Assembly: GCA_008973525.1 (NCBI GenBank)
Contig: WACJ01000355.1
Location: 124,001 to 188,000 of the forward strand
Direction: 5' to 3'
Length of the DNA stretch: 64,000 bases
Source: Stenopsyche tienmushanensis
Taxonomy: Eukaryota > Arthropoda > Insecta > Trichoptera > Stenopsychidae
Shown: piece by piece, positions 47,875-59,942 of the stretch
Layout: every line of letters starts with the position of its first letter
Position numbering within the stretch: the stretch's first letter is position 1
Notes under the pieces: generated by a model
Told to the model about the DNA's origin: nothing
The model's input: the letters and a program-made list of their open reading frames with translations, nothing else
Database searches by the model: none
Made by a program: the position numbers and the translations under genes

Positions 47875-50505
47875 ACACTCTGCGATGGTCCTAACAGATA
47901 ATTGAATTTGTACGAATGATAAGTGGCGGACATACAAAGGGTTAAGAATTGTGTAAGTATTACTTTTGTTAAAAAATATAAATAAGGTATTTTTCATGGA
48001 GAACAGTTGTAACCAATTATAAAGTTTTACACGTTCCCCATACAAAAATATTGACCCAAATTCAACCTTGCCCGAAAATCACCTGACGTTGACAACCAGT
48101 TATGATTCATTTCGAAAAATATACTAATCATTTTTTCAGTGTCGTTATAATAATGAACTATGTTTGTATAAGAACTACCAGTGTAAACTTCTTTGATATG
48201 CTTAACATGTATATCGCGAAGCAAAACATGCGACTTTTCTTTCAATACATTCGGCGTTTGTTTGCCGTACGGGCTGACATTTTAATTCGGCTCTTATCAA
48301 CGCAATTATTCATGGTAAAATTGAATCAGATTAGGAGTTTGACGTGCCATGTTATTTGTCGACATAAATAGAAATAAATAAATGATTTTGGCGCGTTAGC
48401 CGCTGGGTCCTCCTTAAGCGGGTTTAGGTTTCCTCCGCGCCTAAGTACATTGTGTACAATTTGGGATAAGAATCTAAAAGGAGGATTTGTTGTGGGGCGG
48501 CGTAGCCCGGGGCTGTCAGAAGAAGTCGCGCCATGTTTCCTGTCGGCGTGCGCGGGACGTACTCGAGTGCTTTCACTCCAAGGGCGGAAAATTACCACTT
48601 CAAGTCTTCGGAATTCGCGAGTGTATTTTCCTCCCTTGTAACCGGCGCCTACATCTCACATACCCAATCGCCTCGCTTTTGGACATTTTTCCTTCGGGGG
48701 TCGTTGAATAAAATTACGACAATGGAGGTGTGGAGCCGTTAGCCAAATTGGTGTCGTTGTTTAAAAAATGCGCCGCAGGATGGAATCATGTTAAGTAGTG
48801 AACTCTATCCATTGTAAGAACGCCAAATTGCTATAGTTTGATAAAATCACGTTCTGAAAATGCAACTTCACTTGCACATTGCGTTTATTCCATTTAAAAA
48901 ATATGTATTTTTAAAAAATCGACGATTAAATGTATCACGTAGTTAGAAGATATGCCGATTTTTTATTAACGGTTTCTATAATTTATCAATTTCAAACGCT
49001 CATTAACCTCATAAATACCGTACGCACAAATCTATGCGTTTCATTACTTAACTTTTATGCACACCAAAACGTTGACAAAAGATTCCATATGCTGTAAAAA
49101 AATGGGCTTTTGAAATAAGCCTATGAATTACTTTTTAAATAAATCAGTACTTAACCAACCTTTAATGTTTGTAATCTAATAAATAAGTACGGCGTTATTA
49201 TTTACATTTTAAGAGAATGCTATGTTAAAAGGGGATTTTCTCCAATTCTCTAATTATATTAGAGCGAAACCATACTTTAAGGGTACTATGTCATACAGGG
49301 ATTGCCTGTATCAAGTAAGATTTTCACTAGATTGTGGGACTATTGCGGGAATTCCATAATGATTAACATAGTATTTATCAGGGCAAGGGTTGATATAATG
49401 GGTTAGATCTTGGACTTTTATCATAAAGATTGCGAAAAAATTCAAGTGATTAGAATCAATAATATTTACAATCGATCTTTTCCATTCAGGTTTACCCTGA
49501 TTTTCTAGATCTGAAAAAATAAATACTAAAACTATACTTAAAAATAATAACAAACAACCATATTAAAAATTATTCTTCTATAAAAATTGTCTAAATCTGA
49601 TGTAAAAACCTTTATATTATAATCCGAACAAAATTTAACCGACAATATATTGATATTTTGCTCAATAGAATTGAGAAAAAGATTCATCTAATTCAATATA
49701 CAGATACAAAAATTAGACGTTTTGTAAAACAATCTAATTTAGCTGTATCCATTATATCAATTATCTTATTTTTCAGTGATATAGAGAGTCGATATAGGTC
49801 ACTGCTGAAAAGCGAAGTAATGAAAAATTTCCAAAGATGGAACAGAATCGACCCACAGAGGAGATGGAAGATAATGAAATTATTCCTATGGAGTTAACAC
49901 AATATTATCAAAGGCTCATTTACATTTTGAAACAAGAATTGAGAATTTCAACTGAAAGTGATCTCTCGAAGAAGGTATCTTATAAGTTTCTCAAGATCGG
50001 TTTTCATAAGAATCTTTAAAAACAAAAATGCTGCACAATAGCAAAACTTGGGATTGTTTCCACTTTTGTCAAGCTTTCGAATCTATAATTATACCCATTT
50101 GTATGGAAGTCTTAGTAGATAAAACTTTATATGCAATATCTTACCGGTTTTTTTTTTACAGATCTTTAAAGTAATATGTAATGAATACATGCATGTAGGT
50201 CTTGATAAAGTAGCGTGAATTAATGTGAATCTACTCATCAAAAATATACGATGCTGTGCACAAGTCGAATCACGTATTACCTCTAAATTGCATAGCAGTC
50301 CTTCAACTTTTGAATTTGGAATGATGCGAGGAGTACATTAAAGAAGTTATCATATCAAAAGACTGTAAATAAACATAATTTTAGGCGATAATTAAATATA
50401 TGTATCAAAGAAGCATATTATGGGGTTGATGAGTTCATCGTAATTATTGAAATTCCATCGAAGATGATTTCAGATCTCCCAAATTTGTTGGTACGGTGAT
50501 TTTTT
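47875..50505. other. Noncoding block
   Basis: No gene supported. 48390-48750 is moderately GC-rich with several overlapping short frames (48326-48742) in all phases, none convincing. 49250-50030 is AT-rich with frames of 80 codons or less. Confidence 0.45.
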
Positions 50506-50507
50506 TT

Positions 50508-50572
50508 CCACAATCTGGATTTGAACTCGAACCTTTATAATAAGAGTCCAGGATCTAATCAACTATACCAAA
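50508..50572 (-). mobile_element. SINE family B, best copy
   Basis: On the minus strand: TGGTATAGTTGATTAGATCC (A-box-like), TGGACTCTTATTATAAAGG (anticodon-arm region resembling tRNA-Lys) and GTTCGAGTTCAAATCC (B box), then AGATTGTGG and an A-run. This is the copy that shows the tRNA relation most clearly. No target duplication could be set. Confidence 0.6.
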
Positions 50573-50574
50573 TC

Positions 50575-52605
50575 TTTAAAATTCATACATGCATATTTTT
50601 CTATACAAATAATGTATGCACATTTTGTGCAAAAAAATCAGCTTACTTAAAACAACTCTTAAAATAACTTATAACAAAAATGTTAGCTTACTTTAAACTG
50701 CCCTTTTTTTAAAAGTTTCCCATTTTATTACCCATTATTCTAATTTTTTCTCATTAATCGATTTTTGTACACAAGTTTTTTCTATGAAAATACATAGCGA
50801 CTCACCGGTGAGTCAATGTATCATATATGGAATGCGACAGCAAACTATCATAAAGAAATGTTTTATCCTTAAAAAAAAACACTTTTTTGGATCGCCAAAG
50901 TTCGATAAAAATGTTGAAAAGCTTTTTGAACAAGACGACATTAGGAAAACGTATATATTTTTCATTCACGTTCCTATCATATTGACATTTTAATATTCAT
51001 ATACTGCACGTCTTCGACGAGAGCTGCATCTCATGCTTAAGTTATGACTGTATGATTGCTAAATAATGCCTAAAGCAAGGAATATCTCATAGAAAACGAC
51101 ATACTTAGGCGTCGTTTGTGCGTCCTTTGTTATTCCCCTATGAAAAAAATGAGTGGACGTTATTATTTCTATAAGCACATAATAAAAGAAGACATAAAGC
51201 AATGTCGGCTGGGGTTGTCGCAATTAACATTTATGATAAGTCCGGGCCTGGTGTCCTCCGGGTGGGTGGCTTTTGAGGAGCGTGAGTTTTGGCAGGCGCG
51301 CGCGTAAAAACGCGAGCAATCTTAAATATGTGAGGGATGTAAATTTGTGAACAGGGCCGCAATAAAAAAACGGATGTGTCGGGCGGCAGTTAAACAAGAC
51401 ATGCCGTGAAAATCAGTTGTGGAAGTGCCACAAACGTCATGGCATTCCTTCACGAAAAGACAAAGGCTCGAGCTTACGCATCAGCACGCGCCTCCTAAAC
51501 CTGCCTATGAATTGTGTCCAAATCACGCACCCCTAATCGACTTAAAACATGTCGATCGATTCAATTTTTAATTGCACCACTTTAGATCCTCGAAGAAGAG
51601 GGCGTTATGACGAGGACGACCTGCGGGAATAGCGTCCTCGTAACGACGTTACCGCAGTGGCACAGTTATGCGCTGACGTCCAATTTTCCGCGTGTCGTAA
51701 TTCGAGCAGAAAAAAGGAAGTATAAATAACCGGAAGAAAAAAAAACAACGTGACAATTTCATACACATGAGACGTAAGACAAAATACACGCTTCCTGCAG
51801 GATCTCATTTTTTGATGAGGAAAAAACGGGATCATAATGCGCGAGACGACTACTCGGCTACGTGGAAAACTTTAGCCTCGACGTAGACCCAAAAATACTG
51901 GATGGGCTTTGAGTAACGCTCATTTTTAATTCATATCCTCAAATTTAAAAGAAGCAGTCCAAAATATGTGACTTTTTAATATATACATATACTACTGAAA
52001 ATATGCTGTTAAATGATTTTGCAATATAGTTAGTTTTAGCAAAATATGGTAATGAGTCCGTTCAATCAAAACATCATCTTAAAAATTCTCATATTAATAG
52101 ATCCTTTTCTGCACAAAATTTCTATCCGAATTTAATTTGAACTTATAATAATATTTATTAGAATCAACAGTTATGATATACATTGGATTTTTTTAATGAA
52201 GATCAACGTTCGATAACATGAGATCGATGTCGTAAGAAAAAGTAGAATAACAAAGTAGAATTTAGCATCAAGATACCATCATCTATTTATCATAATTTTT
52301 TCATAAGCAATCGCAAAGAAAGAGCATTGAAAAAAAATGACAAGTTTCAAATATAAATTTATAAATGATTTATTTTGCATTGAGTTAACATAAAAAATAT
52401 ATTTACATTTCTTCGAGGCACTCCAGGTAAATATTCATCATATTGGGACTAAAATATTTTATTGTATGGCTTTATACAGAATGGTTTTTTTTAATCCCTC
52501 AGGAGTGTCTCATAATGAAATGCTGTAAAAATCTTGCATTCACACATATTTGAAATGTGGCGAGAATCCTATTATATTTATATATAGAGTTGCAATTGTA
52601 ATAGT
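50575..52605. other. Noncoding block
   Basis: No gene supported. 51190-51850 is GC-richer (GGCGCGCGCG near 51295, CGAGGACGACC near 51610) without a convincing exon. The remaining parts are AT-rich. The palindrome at 50799-50814 is listed separately. Confidence 0.45.
50799..50814. promoter_or_regulatory. Perfect palindrome with AP-1-like half sites
   Basis: GACTCACCGGTGAGTC equals its reverse complement; the right half continues to TGAGTCA, the AP-1 (Fos/Jun) site. Surroundings are AT-rich. Binding is unproven. Confidence 0.3.
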
Positions 52606-52609
52606 CCCA

Positions 52610-52680
52610 ATTTTTGTTCCGGAAAAACTAACGGCTTTTTTTGGTTTTCGGTTTACGATTTACGGTTCAGTTCCGAGTAA
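52610..52680 (+). repeat. Dispersed repeat R3 fragment
   Basis: TTGTTCCGGAAAAACTAACG, GCTTTTTTTGGTTTTCGG and ACGGTTCAGTTCCG share their block order with the minus strand of 24655-24745. Its neighbour downstream is the mariner element. Confidence 0.45.
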
Positions 52681-52885
52681 TTAATTAATTTACGATTTAT
52701 TAAAAATATTTCCGTTTGTATTGAAATTTTATTTTCTACCATAATTTATAACAATTTATTCCTTCTTTATGATTCGTGAGTTATTACATTATTTTCAATT
52801 TCTATCGCAGATGTTATAAATTTATTTATGGGAAATTCTTTATTAGAGATTTTCTATAATTCCCTAGAATTAGGGGACCGAACTA

Positions 52886-53600
52886 TTAGGGACCGAAAAG
52901 TAATCAATTTTTTCCCGATGCGTTTTTTAATAGCTAGTTTGTGTTGAGACACGGTCCAGTAAACACATATATTATATTATGACGTTGAAGCTATGATTAT
53001 AAATTTTATTTTATGTGCAAAAAGAGAGGAATAAAAAACCTGTAAGGGTAAAGACGTCAAAACCAATAACAGAAACAGTGCATTTGTGCCATTTTATGCT
53101 GTTTTTGTTCGACCGAGGAATGAAGGCAAACGAAGCATTGAAAACCGATACTTATGGGAATATTCTAAATCTTAATATTCTAAACAAGTTATTGGTGATT
53201 TAAATAGTTTAAAAATTAAAGTAGGGATCCTAAGAACATCTCTCGAAAAAGACGACCCCAAAAATTAAATGATGATATCCTGAAATCGATAAAATTGTCA
53301 TTGAAGATTGGGTATCCATGATATATAGTTAGAGATTATTTTCGACGTATAGGAAAGTTGCAAAAATAAGGAATTTGGGTTCTCAATCTACAGACATTTA
53401 GAGCATATAATGAAAAGTAAAAACGCACATAGATAAGTTTTTGAGTGAAAAATCAAAGGACTTTTTCAAAAAGAGACTTCATGCTGGTTAAAGGGTAATA
53501 GAAAATTATGGAAAATATTTTATTGATTAGTATTAAAGATTTCTTTAATAAATAAATGTTTTTCACCAGCAAAAAAAAAATAGTTTTCGGTCCCCCCTAA
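52886..53600 (+). mobile_element. mariner element with both termini, internally deleted
   Basis: TTAGGGACCGAAAAGTA starts the left end and TTAGGGGGGACCGAAAACTA (minus strand) the right end. Both are flanked by TA (52884-52885 and 53601-53602), the mariner target duplication. The two termini differ by extra G residues. A second copy of the end sequence, TTAGGGGACCGAAC, sits just outside at 52870-52883, suggesting nested or repeated insertion at the same place. The element is about 715 bases, against roughly 1.3 kb for a full mariner, so about half the gene is gone. Confidence 0.85.
53015..53530 (+). pseudogene. Gutted mariner transposase gene
   Basis: The N-terminal helix-turn-helix survives as HLCHFMLFLFDRGMKANEAL and KTDTYG (family: 'R.i.LF.f..G..A.eA...I...YG'). 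It is followed after frame changes by KRRPQKLNDDILKSI (the GRP..l.dd linker, 53246-53290) and DYFRRIGKLQK, stop, GIWVLN (family 'l..iGk..k...WVPh', 53337-53390). The catalytic core with its D,D34D residues is missing. The end, VIENYGKYFID and TAG (53495-53530), is the standard mariner C-terminus. The gene lies inside the element in the expected orientation. Clearly non-autonomous. Confidence 0.85.
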
Positions 53601-53602
53601 TA

Positions 53603-55162
53603 TTTTCAAATACTTTTATTATATTAGGCTATGTTCAACTTAAAGGAATGAATTAAGAATATATGCATTTTATTCAACACTTACCGTCAACACCAATATT
53701 CTGCGATCCTTGAATAGAAACTCTTCTCAGCACCAAATAATCTCCTCCCCTTTTCTCTGGATACACCCAGAGAATCCGAAACCCTCACTGAAAAGAGAAA
53801 AGAATGGTGTCTTATTAAAAAGCCAATTATACACGCATTAGCGAAACTTGCACCGAAATCGGCAAACTTTGGATTCCACGAATCGGAAAGTTGGAATGGG
53901 ACGCGGCAATAGCTAACCGAAGAATATGGGTCTCCACTTTCCATGTAATTAACGTGGGGAACTATTAAGTGGGATTTATGTTAATATAGTTGGTAAGATT
54001 TTCCTCACCACCCTCACTTTTCTCCGGGCATTACTTCTGCTTAGGCGATAGAGCCTGCATTTTGCAGACCTATTAGTGGAAATAATCCTTGATATTTTGC
54101 AGTGCCCCAGTGACGGCAGTGCGATAAATAACGATCAATTACCGCCGTATCTGCGGGCTGCATGACACCGAGGAAAATGTAAGGTTGTAAATAAAAGTGG
54201 TTGCAATATATATGTTGCCTCCTCGGTGGAGATGAGACTACATCCGGTCCTATCCAGCACATCTTCAAATGACGATATCAGTTTATTGCAGTCCTGTAAG
54301 ACCCAATTTTATTTTATTTTTCACTTCCATAATAAAAATAAGACCTTTATCAATTTATCTCATCTTAAATTCTTTCAATAGACTAATTTATTATATCCTG
54401 AAAATAGTAAGTATGAATTTTTAAAAATTATCTATGTTAATGGAAATAAATCTTATAACGGTCTCAATTCCAACTTATATTATAAGAAAACTCGTTTTTT
54501 TATAGAAAATTTAATGAAACATGAACTCATTTTTAGTGCTTAAAAATCTATGAGATTCATGGTAATTATTATAGAGCTTAATTTATACATCAATTTTATA
54601 CTGTACCCTTGAAATGATTAATAAATGATTTAATTAAGGAGAAATTTAATATATTAAATTGGCATAATTTTAATAGATTTATAATCGAAATTTTAAAAAT
54701 ATAGTGCACATCAGATCAAATGTTATAATACTTACAATCACTCAAATTGGATTTGATCTCGAACCTTTACAATAAGAGTTTCAGATCTATGATCTATGCC
54801 TGATAAATTAAAATTTCGATCGATTGATTAGAAATGTATCTTAGCAATGCCATCAAATCAACCCCACGCTCTGAATGCGTCAAGGATTTGATTTTTTTAT
54901 TGGAAATTTCATCTCGAATCAGTCCTCGCTTGGATTTTTGGATGGAATAAAATTGTATTTTCGTGATTTCGCCGGTCTCATTTTCGAATGAGAATGATGA
55001 CTATAATAAATGCGAGAGCCTCGTATGATCATTCCACCACCTCCGCTTTAATAGCAGTAACTCTATATTGTGATAAAGGCATGGGGAGGTGAACCGACGC
55101 GCTTTGAATAATTTAAGTGATGGTTGTGAGGGTTTTTACCCTAGAATTATTTATTTTTATAG
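53603..55162. other. Noncoding block
   Basis: No gene supported. 53690-54290 has ordinary GC with frames of 75 to 85 codons on the minus strand that show no domain. The rest is AT-rich, with a SINE copy at 54738-54805. Confidence 0.45.
54738..54805 (-). mobile_element. SINE family B copy
   Basis: On the minus strand: GGCATAGATCATAGATCTG, AAACTCTTATTGTAAAGG and TTCGAGATCAAATCC. The anticodon-arm and B-box segments agree closely with 50508-50572. Confidence 0.55.
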
Positions 55163-55253
55163 GGGTTCATCACGACTGACCTTCGTTATGCTGCATGGCA
55201 GCAATTTACTTGGAATATACCTTCGTCTGGGTAATATGTCAGGTGTCGAATCG
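55163..55253 (+). CDS. Candidate internal exon, unrecognised protein (partial)
   Basis: A strong acceptor (TTATTTATTTTTATAG) precedes the segment, and TCG|GTAAGTT, a near-consensus donor, follows it. In one phase the 91 bases are fully open (one leading base plus 30 codons): SSRLTFVMLHGSNLLGIYLR followed by LGNMSGVES; the other two phases have stops. Codon choice looks like coding DNA and the segment is GC-richer than its flanks. The leading phase fits the two-base overhang of the candidate first exon at 2664-2731, giving an Arg codon across the junction. I do not recognise the peptide. Splice-like pairs of this kind also occur by chance in long AT-rich sequence, so this is a candidate, not a call. 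Confidence 0.3.
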
Positions 55254-55254
55254 G

Positions 55255-55980
55255 TAAGTTGGATGCACACGCTCCGATTAAATTGAATCATCCTAGGGCA
55301 TATTCCATTCGATATGAGCGAAAAAAAATTGAACCAATACGTGGGGGATTGTAAATAAACAATGGCCCTAAGTGGGCTTTAATCGAGTCTCGCAGATCGC
55401 TGTGTGTTTTCTTGCTAAGTTTATAAAGTCAAGTATGGAGAGCTTTTACGATTTTATTTAGAGAGAAAACAATATTGGCATAGCCGTTCCATTTCCAACA
55501 CTTGTGTTGGCTTAGCTTTCTACGTAAAATGTTCCACAGGAAGGAAAATGACGTGAGAGGAAAGGCACAACATAAGTGAATAAACTATCAAAGACACGTA
55601 TATGTAATATCAAGTCTTGCAATATTCCCCTTAATAAAGCCTACTAACCTAGATCAAAGCGAGTAAAAATAACACTAAAAGTCAGATATAAGACAAACAA
55701 TGCATTCATATACAAGAAAATCTTATTTGTCATGGAGTTTGAAGATTTTTGGGGTTCATCCTAATTTAATAAGCAAAATAGAAGATAAACACGACGCGGT
55801 TATGCATGATAGAATATTACCTTATCTATAAACTTGTGCATAAACAATTCTATTTTTTATTTTTGTCGATGTAGTGACAAAAACTGATTATCAAATAATG
55901 ATCAGAACAAAAATATCCCAAGTTGAGTCATTTTAAATCATCAGGAACTCTTGAGAAATACATTTCATCCACCGTCAGAT
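55255..55980. other. AT-rich noncoding block
   Basis: Nothing recognisable beyond the candidate exon's donor side. If that exon is real this is intron. Confidence 0.5.
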
Positions 55981-56302
55981 TTAACTCTTTGCACTCCGTT
56001 GTCCCCTCTCGGGGGACATCGTAATTCTAGCATATCACTCGGATGTCCCCTCTCTTGGGACATTAAAGTTTATTAGTGATTACGGAGAATCAACTTATTC
56101 CAGCATAACTTTTTGAGAAATTCATGTTTCCCTAAAATTTTGCGTTGAAATGGCATAAGAAATCAAATCAAAATATGGTACAATTACTAAGATATATAAA
56201 AGAAATGTCATAATAAGTAAATTATGATTTTCTAATGTTCCGCGGTTGATGCACAGTCTTTGTGAATACGAGAATTCACGTGTCCCGCTGCTAACGTGTT
56301 AA
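55981..56302. mobile_element. piggyBac-type MITE
   Basis: TTAA at 55981-55984 and 56299-56302 bound the element, the invariable piggyBac target duplication. The left end continues CTCTTTGCACTCCGTTGTCC and the right end, reversed, CACGTTAGCAGCGGGACACG. Internally the inverted units GTCCCCTCTCGGGGGAC and GTCCCCTCTCTTGGGAC act as subterminal repeats. There is no coding capacity, so movement would need a piggyBac transposase from elsewhere. Confidence 0.75.
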
Positions 56303-56386
56303 AAGATTGAAGTCCACATTGCTGTGATATATCTTTCATCAGAGATAAAAAATCTTTAACGCAGATTATTCTAAAGATAAACGACT

Positions 56387-56430
56387 TTAACTCTTTGCGG
56401 TCCTATGTCGAGTCTGACTCGACATTTTGT
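56387..56430. mobile_element. Single piggyBac-type left end
   Basis: TTAACTCTTTGCGGTCCTAT is followed by TGTCGAGTCTGACTCGACA, a perfect nine-base-pair hairpin of the sort placed just inside many arthropod piggyBac ends. The first ten bases equal those of the MITE 85 bases upstream. No right end was found downstream, so this copy is truncated. Confidence 0.55.
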
Positions 56431-56434
56431 TTCT

Positions 56435-59400
56435 ACATTTTTTCCCCATTCAGATTTAGAATCATGTGATTTTATTTTGCGTATCGTGTTTAGGACAGTA
56501 TTTGGAAAGGAATATTGTTAAAAATAACATTAAAATATTTGAATGTTGAGAATATTATATGCATTATTGCATGCTTACGTAGTCCTAAGAGAACTCATGA
56601 ACCTTCAAATTGACACTCGCATTCAAACAGGATTTGCATGAAATTTCATTCTGGATACCGAAAAACATTTCTTTGCCTCGAAAAGAATTCGTGAAAAATT
56701 GCACTTGTCAAGCGACGCGGAATCCGAAATTTTTATTGCATGCCCGAAAAATTTTCCAGCATTTCTGAGAAGTCAGCCCCAGGCCACATTTTTCACGAAT
56801 ACGCCATGCACCATCCACAATTGGGTTTCCATCGGAGAATACGTCGCTTTCGATCCATATTATATGTAGCCAAGGCTCTGTCGCATTCTGTACCATAAAT
56901 ATGAGGTACGTGATAAGGCCAAATGGCCTTCCGAGGTCGGATATTAAGTTTACGATTTTTGCAGTTAAACTAATCGCATTGGGGGGGCATCAAAATGCAA
57001 TTTAACAGCATAGATCTTCAATATTTCATAAAATTAAGCATCGAGCATATTCAAGAAAGGCATAAAAAGTTCATGAAATCATACATTATAAAGTCTGAAA
57101 ATTTAAATTTAATTTTATTTGTGAAAGATATGTATAAATAGGCCCGATGGAATAATTAGTGGAATCCCTTGGGTGCGACAAACTGTTCTTAACTCCCGAT
57201 TAAACTTATTATCTCGACTAAATTTACTTAAATTGCTTAATAGAATGCCATAAAGTTTTATTTTGGATTGCACTGAATTTAAACGCCCAATATTTAAATT
57301 CGAATGAATCAATCGATTACGCAACAAGAACTAACAACAAAAGCTCCTCAGAGCTTTAAAAGAACAACTAGACAGTACAAACTGTTGAATATCGTCAAAG
57401 GATTGTATCTCAAGGAGGACTTCGAACGTTGGGAGATTCTGCCGAGAAGGAAGTTTAAAATGGTAGTTTTTCATCACACAAGTATTGTCCCGCAATCCAA
57501 GTCTAGGATATTTTCTTTTTATCGAGCCATGCTATATTTTCATGGCAAATTGTACTCTTCAGAGAAGAGCTCAAATAAAATGCTCGCGAAAAAGCACCGC
57601 AAAACTTCCAAACGGTATAAATAAAAACACGGACATGCATATTTTGCATAAGCCTCCGAAAAAGCAAATTTATGTATTCATGAAATAAATCGAGGTCGCT
57701 TAGAATTCCATCCGGTGGATGCTGTAGCCTACTTCTTATTCCAGGTTAACCCTATGCGCCCAATTCTCTCGTGGCATCTAATGAAGCCGCCAAAACTTGG
57801 ACAACGTCCCAATGGATCAAGGCTATTCATCATTTCCATGTTTAATCGAAGATTTCACCTCAAAAAAAAAACCATGAACTATGCATTTAAGATTTAAAAT
57901 CAATATAAATCAACACTTCCATCTATACCAATCAAATATGCTGATTATAATGTAAAATGTGTAGAAGATGGCAATGTTCCACGGGGAAAAAAGTGCTATC
58001 TCGATAGGTAAACGTCTGTTCGTGCCTTTAAAAGAGTAAACCGCTGAAAAACCTCATTACACTATGTAAATTAAATGCATGAAATATATTAATGAAATTA
58101 GCATCTTTCACCATGAGAATTTTTATGGATATTTATCGTGCTTTGGGGCGAAAAAAACATGTTTGATATATTAAAATAGTGTAATAAGAACGAGCGCAGA
58201 ATAATTATCTCTTCAATTGGCTGAAGATAGATTCTGAGATATTTAATTGGTACAATTGAACAACTTGTTAAATCAAATAAAATAAGCCTTTTTGATCTAA
58301 TACAATCTTATCATCTTGAGATTCATGTGCTGTTATATGAGATCTAAATTATTTCAATTGATGATATTCTGATATAATCGAAAAGCTTGTTGATTGGATA
58401 TTTAAAGATTTGTATGTAAATTTAGCACGATTCGCTGAAAATGTTTTATATAAGCTTTTAGCGTTATCAAATATATGCTCGAAACTTTTTAATAAAAGGA
58501 TTGATTGAAAATCATTGATTGGCAATTTTAAACAGTTATTTCCTAATAATTATCCTTGGACATTGGCGTAATTTTTAAGCACTCATTGAGTTTCATTAAG
58601 CTTTGTCGCGATTTTAATCGACCGGTTAACGTGGTTACAGCAAGCAATGGTGACACTAATTGAAAATACAAAAGCTTTATCAGGCACTGCTTCAGTCTGC
58701 GAAAGCTCTTGCTCTGAACTTTAGCGTCCAATATTTCAGCGCTAAGCTTCGAAAGCCACACTAAGAAATTAACCAAATAAAGCTCGTATTAATGATCGTA
58801 GGGGAGCGAAAAAATCAAAAAAATATCCCCAATGCAATAGAAGTCGGTTCGAATTGGGTCAAATTGCGAAACGGTCCTCGGAGGACGAGCTGTCTAAACG
58901 TTAGTCATGTTTAGCTGGAAATTGTGAATATAAAAGGGGCTTTGTTCCAAAACAATGACCTCATGAAAAACGTACAACCGTTAACATATTTTCCGTAATC
59001 TCTCCGGGAGCACGTTCCGAGCGTTTCACGAGCTTTCCCGATATGAGCCAGTAATTAGGCGAAACCTTTTTACAAAGCTCTCGCGGTTTATCTGTGATTT
59101 GTGGAATAAAAAGTCTAATGTGAAATCGGAAAATGCCGGCAAACCCGCCTCGAATATGCCCTTTTTTTACGCGAAACGATTAAATGTAATTACATATTAA
59201 TTTCGTATATTTAACCATAGCCCAGATTAAGCTCGCACGCGCGCGCATTACAAGTCAAATCCCAATTATACGCCCCTATACGCTAATAGTACCAAGATAT
59301 TTTTACTTTAACAAATTTAAGCAAAAATACATTGCGCAATTATCAGACATCCATTTGTGCTCATTTATAAGTCATGCTCGTTCCGCTCAAAAATAATCCT

Positions 59401-59942
59401 CTCATATTTTGTATTATTTACTTTAGTAAAGTTGTCCCTATTAAATTATGAACGCTTCATAAAAGTTAGTCGAAATAAATAGTTTAGTAGTCTGATAAAT
59501 CGAAGAGGGTTGGTCCCCCCCTAGTCACCTATCGCCATAAAAACCCCGTGGGAGGAACCAGGTTCTCCTTTGATACCTTTCACGCGTTTTTCGTACTTAA
59601 CATAAAATTTTACGACAAAATAATTGCCGGAAATTCGTGGGTTGTGACATACACAACATTAAATACAACAATGCGGATTTGTAGACGAGAGCCATAAGTA
59701 CACCATAAACTTTTATGTCTCGGTTATACAATTTTACAGTAATGTCAATCAAATCATCGCGCATTTTATCTCTAAATGAATAAAAGCTCCGATCAGAGCT
59801 TATCAAGAGCTTCATTTAAAACTCAATGCAACCCATACAATAAATATAGGACACTTGAGAAGACGCACACGTTGAAAATGATAAAATGTTTGTATACATA
59901 AAATCATTTTCTATCTGTAAACAATCAAAAAATCGATCAAAA
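56435..59942. other. Noncoding block
   Basis: No gene supported. The frame at 57304-57624 (plus, 106 codons, ATG-initiated, basic: QSFKRTTRQYKLLNIVKGLY) is the most protein-like but no domain is recognised and its codon use is ordinary. Another at 56708-56896 (minus) is likewise unassigned. CACGCGCGCGC near 59238 is a short Z-DNA-type run. Confidence 0.45.

Noticed and set aside
57304..57624. 106-codon ATG-initiated frame, basic sequence
   Set aside because: No recognisable family, no conserved neighbours and a length still compatible with chance.
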